A stretch of DNA of 64,000 nt, taken from Acidimicrobiia bacterium (GTDB lineage Bacteria; Actinomycetota; Acidimicrobiia; Spongiisociales; ZC4RG35). The translations under genes and the position numbers were made by a program. This document shows, piece by piece, positions 8,477 to 16,725 of the stretch (its first letter is position 1; each line of letters starts with the position of its first letter). The notes under the pieces are model-generated. The model had not been told where the DNA came from and ran no database searches. It saw only the letters and a program-made list of their open reading frames with translations. The stretch covers positions 1 to 64,000 of the forward strand of contig BPGJ01000012.1 of the NCBI GenBank assembly GCA_026002975.1, written 5' to 3'.

Positions 8477-9265
8477 TCAGGGAGCCGCGGTCGTGGGAGG
8501 TGCGGTCGTGGTAGGGGGGGTGGTCGAAGCGACCGGCGGCGCCACAGCCACGTCACCGAGCAGCAACGCCCAGGCGATGTCCAGGTCGTCGGCGGCCGCC
8601 ACGGGGCGGGCGGGCAGCGCCGACAGCGCCAGGTCGATCCGGGTGACGGCTTCGTCGATCCGTGGTGTCCCCGTGTGCTCGCCGAGCACCGCTCGGGCCG
8701 CCCTGAGGTCGGCCTCGGCCAGCCCATAGTTGGCCTGATACAGGAACAACCTGGCCCGGGACATCAGCTCCATGGCTCTCAGCACTGCCAGCTCCTCGGC
8801 GAAGCCCGAATCCGCCTGGTCCACCCGGGCGCCCAGCTCCTCGGAGGTTCGCTCGAGTGCTTCGATCCGGCGATCCAGCTCGGCCAGCCGATCGGCCAGC
8901 GCGTCGACCTCTCCGGCGGTATCCTCGCCGGCCGCCTCCACCGCCCCCACCTCCGCCTCGGTGGCGGCAGCCCGGGCTTCGAGCTGTGCCAGACGCTCTT
9001 CGATCGCGGCCAGCCGGTCGGTCAGCTCGGCCACCTGCGCGGTGTTGGTCTCCACCGGACGCAAGAGCCGATCCTGCACCACCGGCCACCCGTAGTAGAC
9101 GCCCACCCCGATAGCCGCGATCACCAGCAGCCAGAACACCCAGCGGGCCAGACGCCGAACCCACCGACCGAACCCGCCAGCCGGCCGGTCTTCGCCGGTT
9201 ACGGGAGCGACCGGGCGGGCCGGTTCGTGCTCCTGCTCCGGGTTTGGGACGGGTTCGGTGGTCAT
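8477..9265 (-). CDS. Hypothetical single-pass membrane protein with coiled coil
   Basis: 262 residues: a Pro/Glu-rich cytoplasmic N-terminus, one membrane helix at about 40-60 (WVFWLLVIAAIGVGVYYGW), then a long coiled coil at about 72-150 (QVAELTDRLAAIEERLAQLEA and further heptads), a helical domain with LFLYQANYGLAEADLRAARAV, and a Thr/Pro-rich tail TTPPTTTAPPTTAAP. The layout recalls HemX/uroporphyrinogen-III-methyltransferase-like membrane proteins, but I cannot support that name. TAGCAT ends 6 bases before the ATG and no Shine-Dalgarno is present, so the gene is probably leaderless. Confidence 0.8.
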   Translation of the reverse strand: MTTEPVPNPEQEHEPARPVAPVTGEDRPAGGFGRWVRRLARWVFWLLVIAAIGVGVYYGWPVVQDRLLRPVETNTAQVAELTDRLAAIEERLAQLEARAAATEAEVGAVEAAGEDTAGEVDALADRLAELDRRIEALERTSEELGARVDQADSGFAEELAVLRAMELMSRARLFLYQANYGLAEADLRAARAVLGEHTGTPRIDEAVTRIDLALSALPARPVAAADDLDIAWALLLGDVAVAPPVASTTPPTTTAPPTTAAP

Positions 9266-9271
9266 GGGAAC

Positions 9272-9277
9272 ATGCTA
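9272..9277 (-). promoter_or_regulatory. Predicted -10 element (TAGCAT) 6 bases before the ATG at 9265
   Basis: TAGCAT on the minus strand fits TANNNT. Its distance to the start codon implies that the transcript begins at the ATG. No convincing -35 is seen. Confidence 0.4.
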
Positions 9278-9297
9278 CGCGGCGGAACCTCCCACGA

Positions 9298-9561
9298 TCA
9301 GTGGTTTCGCAAGGCGTCGATGAGCTCTCCTTTCTTCATCTCGGAGTAGCCGTCGATGCCGATCTCCTTGGCTTTCTCCCTGAGCTCGTCCACAGTCCAC
9401 TCCTCGTAGGGAGGAGAGCTCCCGCCCCTGCGGGCGGCTTCTTTGCGGGGGGTGTTGGCGATACGGGCGGCTTTCTCCTTGCTCATACCTTCGTCTCTGA
9501 GGGCTTCGTAACGCTCCTCGTCCTTGATCGTCGGTCCATGATCCTTGCTCTGTTTGCTCAT
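9298..9561 (-). CDS. Small protein with Rho-N/SAP-like C-terminal domain
   Basis: 87 residues starting MSKQSKDHGPTIKDEERYEA. The N-terminal half (RYEALRDEGMSKEKAARIAN) looks like a DUF7218-type helical segment found in small actinobacterial proteins. The C-terminal half (WTVDELREKAKEIGIDGYSEMKKGELIDALR) is a Rho N-terminal/SAP-like helix-extended-loop-helix, a fold that often binds nucleic acid. ATG at 9561 follows a perfect AGGAGG. The role is unknown; proteins of this type are sometimes annotated as stress or plasmid-stabilisation proteins without experimental support. Confidence 0.8.
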   Translation of the reverse strand: MSKQSKDHGPTIKDEERYEALRDEGMSKEKAARIANTPRKEAARRGGSSPPYEEWTVDELREKAKEIGIDGYSEMKKGELIDALRNH

Positions 9562-9583
9562 CGTGCCTCCTCTCTCGGGGCGG

Positions 9584-9970
9584 TCAGTCACCCATCGGTG
9601 TGTCCGTCCAGGTGCCGAACCGCCAGATGTACCGTCCGCCATGGGAATCCAGGATCGACGCCGCCTCGACCGCGTCGTCGGGTTCGGAGTCGACCGAAAC
9701 CACCACGTTTCCTGCAGCCAGCTCGGCATCGAGGCGATCGACCATACGTTGACGGTCGCCGAAGACGTCCAGCACCCTACGGATTCCCGCCATCAGCCCT
9801 TCGCCGGTCAGGTGTCGCCGCCCTTCTTCACCAACGAGGATCTCGACCTGAAAGCCGGCTTGGCGTAGGTGATCGACGACCCGCTCGGAGGACTCGGTCG
9901 GAAAGACGGCGATCACGGTGCCGTCGAAGTGATGGGGCCGGCCGTTCCCGTCGTGTGCATCCTCAAACAT
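9584..9970 (-). CDS. Hypothetical protein, general-stress-protein-17M-like fold
   Basis: 128 residues. The start MFEDAHDGNGRPHHFDGTVI at 9970 is preceded by AGGAG at ideal spacing, so the longer upstream frame is ignored. The segment TVIAVFPTESSERVVDHLRQAGF followed by VEILVGEEGRRHL resembles the N-terminal part of YflT/GSP17M-type stress proteins, in which two short alpha-beta units repeat; the second half NVVVSVDSEPDDAVEAASILDSHGG fits such a repeat. It lies 22 bases upstream of the Rho-N-like small protein on the same strand and probably shares its transcript. Confidence 0.65.
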   Translation of the reverse strand: MFEDAHDGNGRPHHFDGTVIAVFPTESSERVVDHLRQAGFQVEILVGEEGRRHLTGEGLMAGIRRVLDVFGDRQRMVDRLDAELAAGNVVVSVDSEPDDAVEAASILDSHGGRYIWRFGTWTDTPMGD

Positions 9971-10091
9971 CCTCACTCCTGTTGGCCGCTTCTTCGATCT
10001 CATTGGTGTTACCCACCGCAGCGCCGGCCGAAACGTTTGGTTCCGCCGCGGACCGGGTAGGGGAACTCGCGTACCGGGCGAAGGAGGTGCG

Positions 10092-10256
10092 ATGCCCATC
10101 CGACGGAGCAAGGACAGCAAGGGACCCTTCTATCAATGGGGCAAGACCGGTAAGAAGTACTACTACGAGGCAGGCAACGAGCGCTCGCGGAAGGCGGCCA
10201 AGGCCAAAGCCGAGAAGCAAGTGAGAGCGGCCCATGCCTCCGGTTACGAGGGTTGA
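10092..10256 (+). CDS. Small conserved basic protein (54 aa)
   Basis: The product begins MPIRRSKDSKGPFYQWGKTG and continues KKYYYEAGNERSRKAAKAKA before an AAHASGYEG end. The start follows AAGGAGGTGCG, one of the best ribosome-binding sites in the window. The GPFYQWG..GKKYYY core resembles small proteins seen in many bacteria and some phages with no assigned function. It is Lys/Arg-rich, without membrane segments or cysteines. It stands alone on the plus strand between a minus-strand stress gene and tRNA-Gly. Confidence 0.75.
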   Translation: MPIRRSKDSKGPFYQWGKTGKKYYYEAGNERSRKAAKAKAEKQVRAAHASGYEG

Positions 10257-10294
10257 AAGTCCCGGCACCGGCGCCGATGTCGCGGGCAGGGATC

Positions 10295-10323
10295 GCGACC
10301 CAAGGGAGCATGGAAGCTAGACT
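10295..10323 (+). promoter_or_regulatory. Predicted promoter of tRNA-Gly
   Basis: GCGACC (10295-10300), 17 bases, and TAGACT (10318-10323). The -10 matches the TAGAnT form seen in front of other genes in the window; the -35 is poor. Transcription would start about 40 bases upstream of the mature tRNA. Confidence 0.4.
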
Positions 10324-10369
10324 CCGGGTAGGCGGTTCCCCAGCAGGAACCAGGGGAGACGCCGATCCC

Positions 10370-10443
10370 GCGGGTGTAGTTCAATGGCAGAACACGAGCT
10401 TCCCAAGCTCGGAGTGGGGGTTCGATTCCCCTCACCCGCTCCA
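10370..10443 (+). tRNA. tRNA-Gly (anticodon CCC)
   Basis: Cloverleaf read by eye: acceptor GCGGGTG pairs with CACCCGC, D-stem GTTC/GAAC, anticodon stem CGAGC/GCTCG with loop TTCCCAA (anticodon CCC, reading GGG), and T-arm GGGGGTTCGATTCCCC. The discriminator is T, as usual for bacterial tRNA-Gly, and CCA is encoded at 10441-10443. Confidence 0.95.
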
Positions 10444-10445
10444 GT

Positions 10446-11187
10446 TCACGACACCCGTCTCCACACCCCGACGGGCTGGTAGACGGGGGGAACGTCGACC
10501 AGGATCAGCTCGCTGGTCTCGGATGCCTCCAGTTGGAGCGGTCCGTGGTCGTGGATCTCGGCGGCGTCGCCCTCGTCCAAAGTCTGACCGTCGGCTCGGA
10601 CCGCCCCCCGGATCACATACAGATAGCCGGACCGGCCCGGTTCGAACCGGTGCTCCACCCGATGTCCCTCCTCCAGACGAGAGACGAACACCCGGGCGTC
10701 CCCATGCACCTTCACCGCCCCGTCGCTCCCCTCCGGGTTGAACACCTCGAGCAGCCGGTTGGTGCGGTCGGCGACGTCCCAGACCCGTTGCTCCACCGAC
10801 GGCTCCAGGTCGGCCTCGGAAGGGAGGATCCACATCTGGATGAACCGCATCGGCTGGTCCGGGGAGGCGTTCTGTTCGGAGTGCCAGGCTCCCCGACCCA
10901 ACGTCATCCGCTGCACCGACCCGGCGGGCAACGGGCCCGGCGGGCCCCCGATGTCGTCCTCGTGCCGAAACAGGCCCTCCACCACGTAGGTGAGACCCTC
11001 GACGTCCCGATGGGGATGCGAGAGGCCACACCGCTCCCGGCGCCAAGGTGTCGTCGTTGAACACCCTGAGGGGTCCGATCCCCATCCGGCGTGGGTCCCG
11101 GAACCGGTCGAAGCTGAAGTGCCATCGAGCCTGGAACCAGCCTCCGTCCTCGAACCAGATCTCCGAGCTGCGCCGAATCTCCAACAC
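10446..11187 (-). CDS. Pirin-family protein (cupin), with one frame change
   Basis: A bicupin related to pirin and YhhW-type quercetinases. The family start [20 protein letters not shown] (GTG at 11187) through [14 protein letters not shown] lies in one frame. [29 protein letters not shown] and the C-terminal cupin lie in another, so the reading frame changes near 11025-11045, right at the metal-binding HPHRD motif. The total of 742 bases is one more than whole codons, so a single extra base is the simplest explanation and would restore 246 residues. The metal ligands (HPH, later HSEQ) are present once corrected. The gene is divergent from dcd with 40 bases between starts. Confidence 0.8.
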
Positions 11188-11213
11188 CCGACCCAGCCTA
11201 GGCACGCCCCCGG

Positions 11214-11219
11214 TAGCAT
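11214..11219 (+). promoter_or_regulatory. Predicted -10 element (TAGCAT) of dcd
   Basis: TAGCAT ends 8 bases before the GTG start of dcd at 11228. No Shine-Dalgarno is visible, consistent with a leaderless transcript. Confidence 0.4.
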
Positions 11220-11227
11220 CCCCGACG

Positions 11228-11801
11228 GTGATCTTCTCCGACCGCACCATCCGCGAGGCGCTGGCCCAGGGCAGGATCGAGATCGATCCCTTCGAACCAT
11301 CCTCGGTCCAGCCCTCGAGCGTGGATCTGCGGGTCGGCCGTTCGTTCCGGGTGTTCGAGAACCACCGCTACCCCCACATCGACCCCCGGTCGCCCCAGGA
11401 GGACCTGACCACCCTGGTCGAGGTGCCGGAAGACGAGCCGTTCATCCTCCACCCGGGCGAGTTCGTGCTCGGAACCACCCTGGAACGGGTCCGGCTGGGA
11501 GACGACGTGGTGGCCCGCCTGGAGGGGAAGTCGAGTCTGGGCAGGCTGGGCCTCCTCATCCACAGCACAGCCGGTTTCGTCGATCCCGGCTTCGACGGGT
11601 ACCTCACCCTGGAACTCTCCAACGTGGCCAACCTGCCCATCGCCATCTACCCGAGCATGAGGATCGGACAGATCAGCTTCTACCAACTCAGCTCGCCCGC
11701 CGAGCTCCTGTACGGAGATCCTCGGCTCGGCTCCAAGTACCAGGGACAGCAGGGACCCACCCCCAGCCGCGCCCACGTCGACTTCGGGAAAAAACGCCTA
11801 A
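11228..11801 (+). CDS. dcd: dCTP deaminase (actinobacterial dUMP-forming type); stop reached only after a one-base shift
   Basis: Deaminates dCTP and, in the actinobacterial form, hydrolyses the product to dUMP for thymidylate synthesis. The frame begins [20 protein letters not shown] and shows [48 protein letters not shown] and [12 protein letters not shown]. As given, the frame has no stop and runs about 730 bases antisense to khtU. Shifting by one base in the AAAAAA run at 11789-11794 gives a TAA at 11799-11801 and a 190-residue protein, exactly the length of mycobacterial Dcd. I therefore take the run as carrying one extra A. GTG start, no Shine-Dalgarno. Confidence 0.9.
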
Positions 11802-11907
11802 AGCGAGGCCCCAAAACCGCCGATACCGGCTTAGACAACCGACCCGCACCTCCTCCCTCGGAGTGCCCTTCCTCCGACATCCCCTCTGCCCCGGCGGGCG
11901 GTTATCA

Positions 11908-11938
11908 GACGGGCGGCCGCTCGAAGCGGCCGCCCGTC
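11908..11938. terminator. Strong hairpin between convergent dcd and khtU
   Basis: A perfect 14-bp stem (GACGGGCGGCCGCT and its complement) closed by a CGA triloop, placed between the ends of two convergent genes. The plus-strand exit is only weakly T-rich (GTTGGTTTC), so it may act as a bidirectional or Rho-assisted terminator. Confidence 0.7.
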
Positions 11939-11950
11939 GTTGGTTTCGGC

Positions 11951-13099
11951 TCAAACCACCACCCGACCGGCTGCTACCACGGCTCGGGCCGCCAGAGGAC
12001 CGGCGATCGCCAGGATCAACACGTAGGCGGCCGCGATCGGACCCAAATCGACACCGAAGGCTCCGGCTCCCAGCCCGGCGACCACGATGGAGAACTCGCC
12101 CCGGGCCACCAACGCCACCCCGGCTCGGAGCCTGCCCCGTGCCCCGACCCCGCTGCGGGCCGCCGCCCACCATCCGGTCGCGACCTTGGTGGCGGCGGTC
12201 ACCAGGGCGAGGAGCAGAGCCGGCAACAGCACCGGGGGAATGGTGCGGGGGTCGGTGGACAGCCCGAAGAACACGAAGAACACCGCCGCGAACAGATCCC
12301 GGAGCGGCCCGAGCAGTCCCCTCGCCCGATGGACCCCCTCTCCCGACAACGACAGCCCCACCAGGAAGGCCCCCACCGCGGCCGAGATGTGGAGACGCTC
12401 CGCCAAACCGGCGACCAGCAGGGTGAACCCGAACAGGGTCAGCAGGTTCGCTTCGTCGGAGTGATGGAACACCACCGACCCGATCCGCTCGCCGCTCCGG
12501 CTCACCAGGAGGATCACCGCCACCACCACCAGTAGCGCCACGCCCGCGGTGGTCACCGCCCCGAGAGGCGACGACCCGACGGCCAGCACACCCAGGATCG
12601 GCAGCAGCACCGCCATGGCCAGGTCCTCGAACACCAGGATGGAGAGGACCGTCGGGGTTTCCCGGTTTCCCGACCAGCCCAGATCCCCCAGCAGCTTGGC
12701 CACCACTCCGCTCGACGAGATGTAGGTCACCACACCCAGATAGACCGCCGGGGCGGGTCCCCAGCCGAGGAGCATGCCCGCCACCCAACCCGGCGTGAAG
12801 TTGAGCACCAGATCGACCAGTCCCGCCGGAGCGACCAAGCGGAGAGACGCGACGAGCTCGTCGGCCGAGTATTCGAGCCCCAGCATGAGCAGGAGGAACA
12901 CCACCCCCAATTCGGCGCCGATCTCGATGAACTCCTCGGAAGTGACGACCGGCACCAGGCCTCCCTCCCCCAGCAGGAGGCCACCCACCAGATAGAACGG
13001 GATGGGCGAGATCCCCAGGTTTCCGGCCAGGCGGGCCAGGACGCCCAGCCCGAGGACCACCCCACCCAGCTCGATGAGAACCAGGGCCTTGGAGGCCAC
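11951..13099 (-). CDS. khtU: CPA2-family cation/proton antiporter, KhtU-like
   Basis: A 382-residue polytopic membrane protein with about 12 helices, starting [19 protein letters not shown] (GTG at 13099). CPA2 hallmarks are the early [12 protein letters not shown] segment, [15 protein letters not shown] sequence (here [13 protein letters not shown]), ILVFEDLAM with the conserved acidic residue, [13 protein letters not shown] and [14 protein letters not shown]. It lacks a C-terminal TrkA-N domain. The gene directly upstream encodes a separate TrkA-C protein, the arrangement of Bacillus KhtTU, a K+ efflux system regulated by c-di-AMP or nucleotides. It closes the rpsF-ssb-rpsR-rplI-dnaB operon. 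Confidence 0.88.
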   Translation of the reverse strand: MASKALVLIELGGVVLGLGVLARLAGNLGISPIPFYLVGGLLLGEGGLVPVVTSEEFIEIGAELGVVFLLLMLGLEYSADELVASLRLVAPAGLVDLVLNFTPGWVAGMLLGWGPAPAVYLGVVTYISSSGVVAKLLGDLGWSGNRETPTVLSILVFEDLAMAVLLPILGVLAVGSSPLGAVTTAGVALLVVVAVILLVSRSGERIGSVVFHHSDEANLLTLFGFTLLVAGLAERLHISAAVGAFLVGLSLSGEGVHRARGLLGPLRDLFAAVFFVFFGLSTDPRTIPPVLLPALLLALVTAATKVATGWWAAARSGVGARGRLRAGVALVARGEFSIVVAGLGAGAFGVDLGPIAAAYVLILAIAGPLAARAVVAAGRVVV

Positions 13100-13102
13100 C
13101 GG

Positions 13103-13587
13103 TCAGCCCGCCTGGAGGATCTTCTCGACCTGCTCGATTCCTTCGGGGGTGCCCACCACCACCAGGGTGTCGTCCGCCTCCAGCGGAAGTCGGGCCCCGG
13201 CGCCGGGTGGGCCTTCTCCCCACGGATCACAGCCACCACCGACACTCCGGTGCGGGTACGGATCCGGGCGTCACCGATGGTCTTGCCGACGTACGGACTG
13301 GAGGACTCCACCGGGATCCAGTCGATGGCTAGCCCCTCCACCTGCTGCTGGAGGTGGGTCAGGCTCTCGATCACCCGGGACCCGCCGAGCGCCTCCGACA
13401 AGGCGTGGCTCTCGTCGTCGCTCAGCGACACGTTGACCACCGCTGCGTCGGGGTCGTCCGGGGAGCAGACGAACAGCTCCCTCCGGCCGGTGCGATGATG
13501 AACGACGCCGATCCGACGGCCGTCCTCGGCGTAGAACTGGTAGCGGACTCCCACCCCGGGGAGGCTGGTCTCTTCGATTCGGGGCAC
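13103..13587 (-). CDS. khtT: TrkA-C domain regulator of the antiporter, KhtT-like, with one missing base
   Basis: Begins VPRIEETSLPGVGVRYQFYA (GTG at 13587) and runs to IRGEKAHPAPGPDF. The expected end PLEADDTLVVVGTPEGIEQV..ILQAG is in the next frame, and restoring one C after GACTTC near 13203 joins them into a 161-residue protein. The N-terminal part is the KhtT-type domain; residues about 75-161 are the TrkA-C fold that binds regulatory nucleotides. The corrected stop lies 3 bases before the khtU start. This is the second gene after dnaB in the operon, 20 bases downstream of its stop. Confidence 0.82.
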
Positions 13588-13607
13588 GGACCCCAGGTTA
13601 TCTCGGG

Positions 13608-14954
13608 TCAGTCCCTGCCCAGGTCGGAGAACTTGGTGAATTCGGGCATGAACGTCATCTCGACGGTGCCGGTGGCGCCCGCCCGGTGTTTGGCGACGAT
13701 CACCTCGGCGATGCCTTTCTTCTCCGACGTCTCGTTGTAGTACTCGTCCCGGTAGATGAATATGACGATGTCGGCGTCCTGCTCCAACGACCCCGACTCC
13801 CTGAGGTCCCCCAGACGGGGACGTTTGTCTTCCCGGCTCTCCAGGTTGCGGTTGAGCTGGGAAACGGCGATCACCGGCAGGTCCAACTCCCGGGCCAGGT
13901 TCTTGAGGCCCCGGGAGATGTCGGCTATCTCCTGTTGCCGGTTCTCCCGGGAGGCACCCTGCATGAGCTGCAGGTAGTCGACCACCACCAGGTCGAGCCC
14001 GTGACGCCGCTTGAGACGCCGGCACTTGGCTCTGATCTCGGTGACGGTGAGCACCGGCGAGTCGTCGACGAAGATCGGGGCCTCATACAGCTTCCCGGCG
14101 GCGTCGGTCAGCCTAGGCCAGGCGGTTTCCCCTATCTGGCCGGTCCGGAGCTTCATCGAGTCGATCCGGGCCTCCGAGCACAGCATCCGCTGGGCCACCT
14201 CCTCCTTCGACATCTCGAGGGAGAAGAACGCCACCGGATGACCCTTGAGGGCGACGTTGGTGCTGATGTTGGCGGCCAACGCCGACTTGCCCATGGACGG
14301 TCGGGCGGCGACGATCACCAGGTTGGCCGGGTGCAGGCCGGTGAGTTTGCGGTCCAGGTCCTTGAAACCGGTGGACAGCCCGGTGACTTCGGACCCTCGG
14401 GCCTCCAGCTCCTCCAGCTCCTCCAGCGTCGAGAAGAACAGCGGCCCGATCGGCTGGATCCCGTCGCTGAGTTTCCTCCCGGCCACGTCGAGGACCGTCT
14501 GTTCGGCTCGGTCCAACACCGCGGCGATGTCGTCGTCGATCCGCAGCGCCAGGTCGGTTATGGCGGCTCCTGCCCTCAGCAGGTGACGCCGCTGCGAGTG
14601 CTCTTCGACGATCCCGGCGTAGTAGTCGACGTTGGAGACCGATGGAACCACGTCTAGTAGCTGGGTCAGGTAGGTGGCCCCGCCGACCCGTTCGAGTTCG
14701 CCCATCCGGCGGAGTTCTTCGGCCACGGTGACGGCGTCTATCGCCTGGCTGGTGTCGAACAGGTTCCGCACCGCCCGGAAGATCGACTGGTGGGCCGGGA
14801 TGTAGAAGTCGTCGGGTTCGAGCCGCCCCATCACCTCGTTGAGGGCGTCGACCGACATCAGGATCGAGCCCAGCACCGACTCCTCGGCCTCCCGGGAGTG
14901 GGGAGGCACCCGTTCCCGGGTCCTCTCCACCCGACGTTCGGACACGGACGTCAT
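13608..14954 (-). CDS. dnaB: Replicative DNA helicase DnaB
   Basis: Hexameric helicase that unwinds the fork, 448 residues, no intein. The N-terminal primase-interacting domain (PPHSREAEESVLGSILMS) is followed by the RecA-like domain with Walker A ARPSMGKSALA, SLEMSKEEVAQRM, Walker B LVVVDYLQLM, and VIAVSQLNRNLESR plus GSLEQDADIVIFIYRDEYY. It lies downstream of rplI, the common bacterial rpsF-ssb-rpsR-rplI-dnaB order, separated from rplI by 141 bases. Confidence 0.98.
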   Translation of the reverse strand: MTSVSERRVERTRERVPPHSREAEESVLGSILMSVDALNEVMGRLEPDDFYIPAHQSIFRAVRNLFDTSQAIDAVTVAEELRRMGELERVGGATYLTQLLDVVPSVSNVDYYAGIVEEHSQRRHLLRAGAAITDLALRIDDDIAAVLDRAEQTVLDVAGRKLSDGIQPIGPLFFSTLEELEELEARGSEVTGLSTGFKDLDRKLTGLHPANLVIVAARPSMGKSALAANISTNVALKGHPVAFFSLEMSKEEVAQRMLCSEARIDSMKLRTGQIGETAWPRLTDAAGKLYEAPIFVDDSPVLTVTEIRAKCRRLKRRHGLDLVVVDYLQLMQGASRENRQQEIADISRGLKNLARELDLPVIAVSQLNRNLESREDKRPRLGDLRESGSLEQDADIVIFIYRDEYYNETSEKKGIAEVIVAKHRAGATGTVEMTFMPEFTKFSDLGRD

Positions 14955-15095
14955 CGGCTGCAGCGCTCCTCTCGGTCGCCGATAGAACTACCCGGAGGGT
15001 GTGACACGGCTCCGGGACCCGACCAAACGTAGGTGGTGTCTACCCCACCGCGAAAACCCGACCGGGTCGCCATCGGGGATCCGCGAAAAAAGCCC

Positions 15096-15542
15096 TCAGG
15101 CGGGGATCACGTCGAGGGTGATCGGGAACTCGACGTCCGGGTGGAGGCGGATCCAGACCTCGTGGAGCCCGATCGCCCTGATCGGGGACCTCAGGTCGAT
15201 CTGCTTGCGTTCCAGTTCCACCCCGGTGAACTTCTTGATCCCCTCGATGACGTCGCTCGCGGTCACCGATCCGTACAGCTTGCCTTCGTCGCCGGCTTGG
15301 GCGGCTATGACCACCCGGGTCCCCGCGAGCTGGCTGGCGATCCGTTCGGCCTCCTCCCGGGCACGCCTCTCGGCCGCTTCCCGGATCGCCTTCACCCTCT
15401 CCGCCTCGGCGATGGCCCCCGGGGTCGCCTTGACAGCTTTGCGTTTGGGTAGCAGGTAGTTGCGGGCGTAACCGTCGGAGACCTCGACCACGTCCCCCTT
15501 GCGGCCCAGCTCGTCCACGTCGGCGGTGAGTATGAGCCTCAT
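15096..15542 (-). CDS. rplI: 50S ribosomal protein L9
   Basis: 148 residues beginning [20 protein letters not shown], with the N-terminal rRNA-binding motif [14 protein letters not shown], the long central helix ([20 protein letters not shown]) and a C-terminal domain containing [19 protein letters not shown] at 15542 overlaps the rpsR stop by 4 bases (ATGA). The stop is followed on the minus strand by a T6 run, but I see no convincing stem. Confidence 0.98.
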   Translation of the reverse strand: MRLILTADVDELGRKGDVVEVSDGYARNYLLPKRKAVKATPGAIAEAERVKAIREAAERRAREEAERIASQLAGTRVVIAAQAGDEGKLYGSVTASDVIEGIKKFTGVELERKQIDLRSPIRAIGLHEVWIRLHPDVEFPITLDVIPA

Positions 15543-15817
15543 TTCACCGACACGTAGGGCAGGAGGGCCATCTCCCGAGCGTTCTTGATGGCCGTGGCCA
15601 CCTGACGTTGGTGTCGGGGGCAGTTGCCCGTCACCCGGCGCGCCCGGATCTTGGCCCTGTCCGACATGTACTTGCGGAGCAGGGTGACGTCCTTCCAGTC
15701 GACCTGGGTTATCCCCTCCCGGCAGAAGTGGCACACCCTCTTCTTGGCCCGGCGGGGCTGCGACTCGGGACGGCGTCTCCGCTTCTTGACCTTTACGGTG
15801 TTGCCTTTACGACCCAT
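15539..15817 (-). CDS. rpsR: 30S ribosomal protein S18, zinc-binding (C+) form
   Basis: 92 residues with a basic N-terminus, then VCHFCREG and, near the end of the core, NCPRHQRQ. The CxxC plus CxxH pattern marks the zinc-binding C+ version of S18; many bacteria carry a zinc-free copy as an alternative. Family core [23 protein letters not shown] is intact. Located 12 bases after ssb, with 4-base overlap into rplI. Confidence 0.97.
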   Translation of the reverse strand: MGRKGNTVKVKKRRRRPESQPRRAKKRVCHFCREGITQVDWKDVTLLRKYMSDRAKIRARRVTGNCPRHQRQVATAIKNAREMALLPYVSVK

Positions 15818-15829
15818 GGATCTCCTCCT

Positions 15830-16267
15830 CTAGAACGGCGCCTCGTCGGGTCCGTAGTCGTCCCGGGCGACGGGGGCTGGGGCGGGCTGGGAGGCGAAGT
15901 CGCCCCCCGAGCGGGTGGTGCGGGTGACGCTGGCGGTCGCCCAGCGGAGGCTGGGACCGATCTCGTCGATCTGCACCTCCACCACCGAGCGGCGGTCGCC
16001 GTCTGGGGTCTCCCAGGAACGCTGCTCCAGCCGCCCGGTCAGGATCACCCGGGTGCCTTTGCTCAGCGACTCGGCGACGGCTTCGGCCTGCTCCCTCCAC
16101 ACGGTGCCGGTGAAGAAGCTCGTGTCTTCCTGCCATTCGCCGTTCTGGTCGCGCCACCTCCGGTTGACGGCGATCCGCAGTCGAGCCATCGGCACCCCCG
16201 ACGGGGTGAACCGCAGCTCCGGGTCGTCGACCAGGTTCCCTACCAGGGTTACGTTGTTGGTGGACAT
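15830..16267 (-). CDS. ssb: Single-stranded DNA-binding protein
   Basis: 145 residues. The OB fold spans about 4-110 (NVTLVGNLVDDPELRFTPSG, RLRIAVNRRWRD, DTSFFTGTVWREQAEAVAES, LTGRLEQRSWETPDGDRRSV). The flexible tail ends DDYGPDEAPF, a standard acidic SSB tip used to recruit repair and replication partners. Its place between rpsF and rpsR is canonical. Confidence 0.97.
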   Translation of the reverse strand: MSTNNVTLVGNLVDDPELRFTPSGVPMARLRIAVNRRWRDQNGEWQEDTSFFTGTVWREQAEAVAESLSKGTRVILTGRLEQRSWETPDGDRRSVVEVQIDEIGPSLRWATASVTRTTRSGGDFASQPAPAPVARDDYGPDEAPF

Positions 16268-16326
16268 GGGCGCTCCCTTCCCTCTGGCTTACGCCCCTTA
16301 TATGCCATCCGGATGTGACTTTCCAG

Positions 16327-16614
16327 TCAGTCGCCGGGACGGACGATCTTGTGGCGGACCACCTCGTCGGCCAGGGCCAGCGCCCTGTCCAGCTCGGCGA
16401 CCGCGGGCGGCTCCGCTTCGAAGGTGACCACCGCGTAGTAGCCCTCGCTCAGGTGGTCGATCTCGTAGGCGAAGCGGCGTTTGCCCCAGAAATCGGTGTT
16501 CTTGACCACTCCACCCCGGCCTGCCAACAGCTCTTCCATCTTCTTGAGATGGGCCCGGACCTGCTCTTCGGGCAGCTCGGGACGGTGAATGGTCATCAGT
16601 TCGTAGGTTCGCAT
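16327..16614 (-). CDS. rpsF: 30S ribosomal protein S6
   Basis: 95 residues starting MRTYELMTIHRPELPEEQVR at 16614, preceded by AGGAGG. Family features KNTDFWGKRRFAYEIDHLSEGYYAVVTFEAEP are clear. First gene of the S6-SSB-S18-L9-DnaB operon; the longer upstream open frame is ignored because of the ribosome-binding site and homology. Confidence 0.97.
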   Translation of the reverse strand: MRTYELMTIHRPELPEEQVRAHLKKMEELLAGRGGVVKNTDFWGKRRFAYEIDHLSEGYYAVVTFEAEPPAVAELDRALALADEVVRHKIVRPGD

Positions 16615-16694
16615 CTTCCTCCTGTGGACATCCTTGCGGAAGGCCCCGCCTCGGGTGGCGGAGCAGGGGAGTGGGTCTGTCGACGCCGAGCCGG

Positions 16695-16725
16695 AGTCTA
16701 GCGGCCCCCGAGGCCGACACGTCAG
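16695..16725 (-). promoter_or_regulatory. Predicted promoter of the rpsF-ssb-rpsR-rplI-dnaB operon
   Basis: Minus-strand TAGACT (16700-16695) with CTGACG 19 bases upstream (16725-16720). The -10 is good and the spacing is long. It would give an 80-base leader before rpsF. Confidence 0.4.

Noticed and set aside
11048..12535. 495-residue extended dCTP deaminase
   Set aside because: The part after 11801 is antisense to khtU and crosses a strong hairpin; a one-base shift gives the normal 190 residues.
15060..15100. Terminator after rplI
   Set aside because: There is a T6 run on the minus strand, but the only stem is 3 bp.
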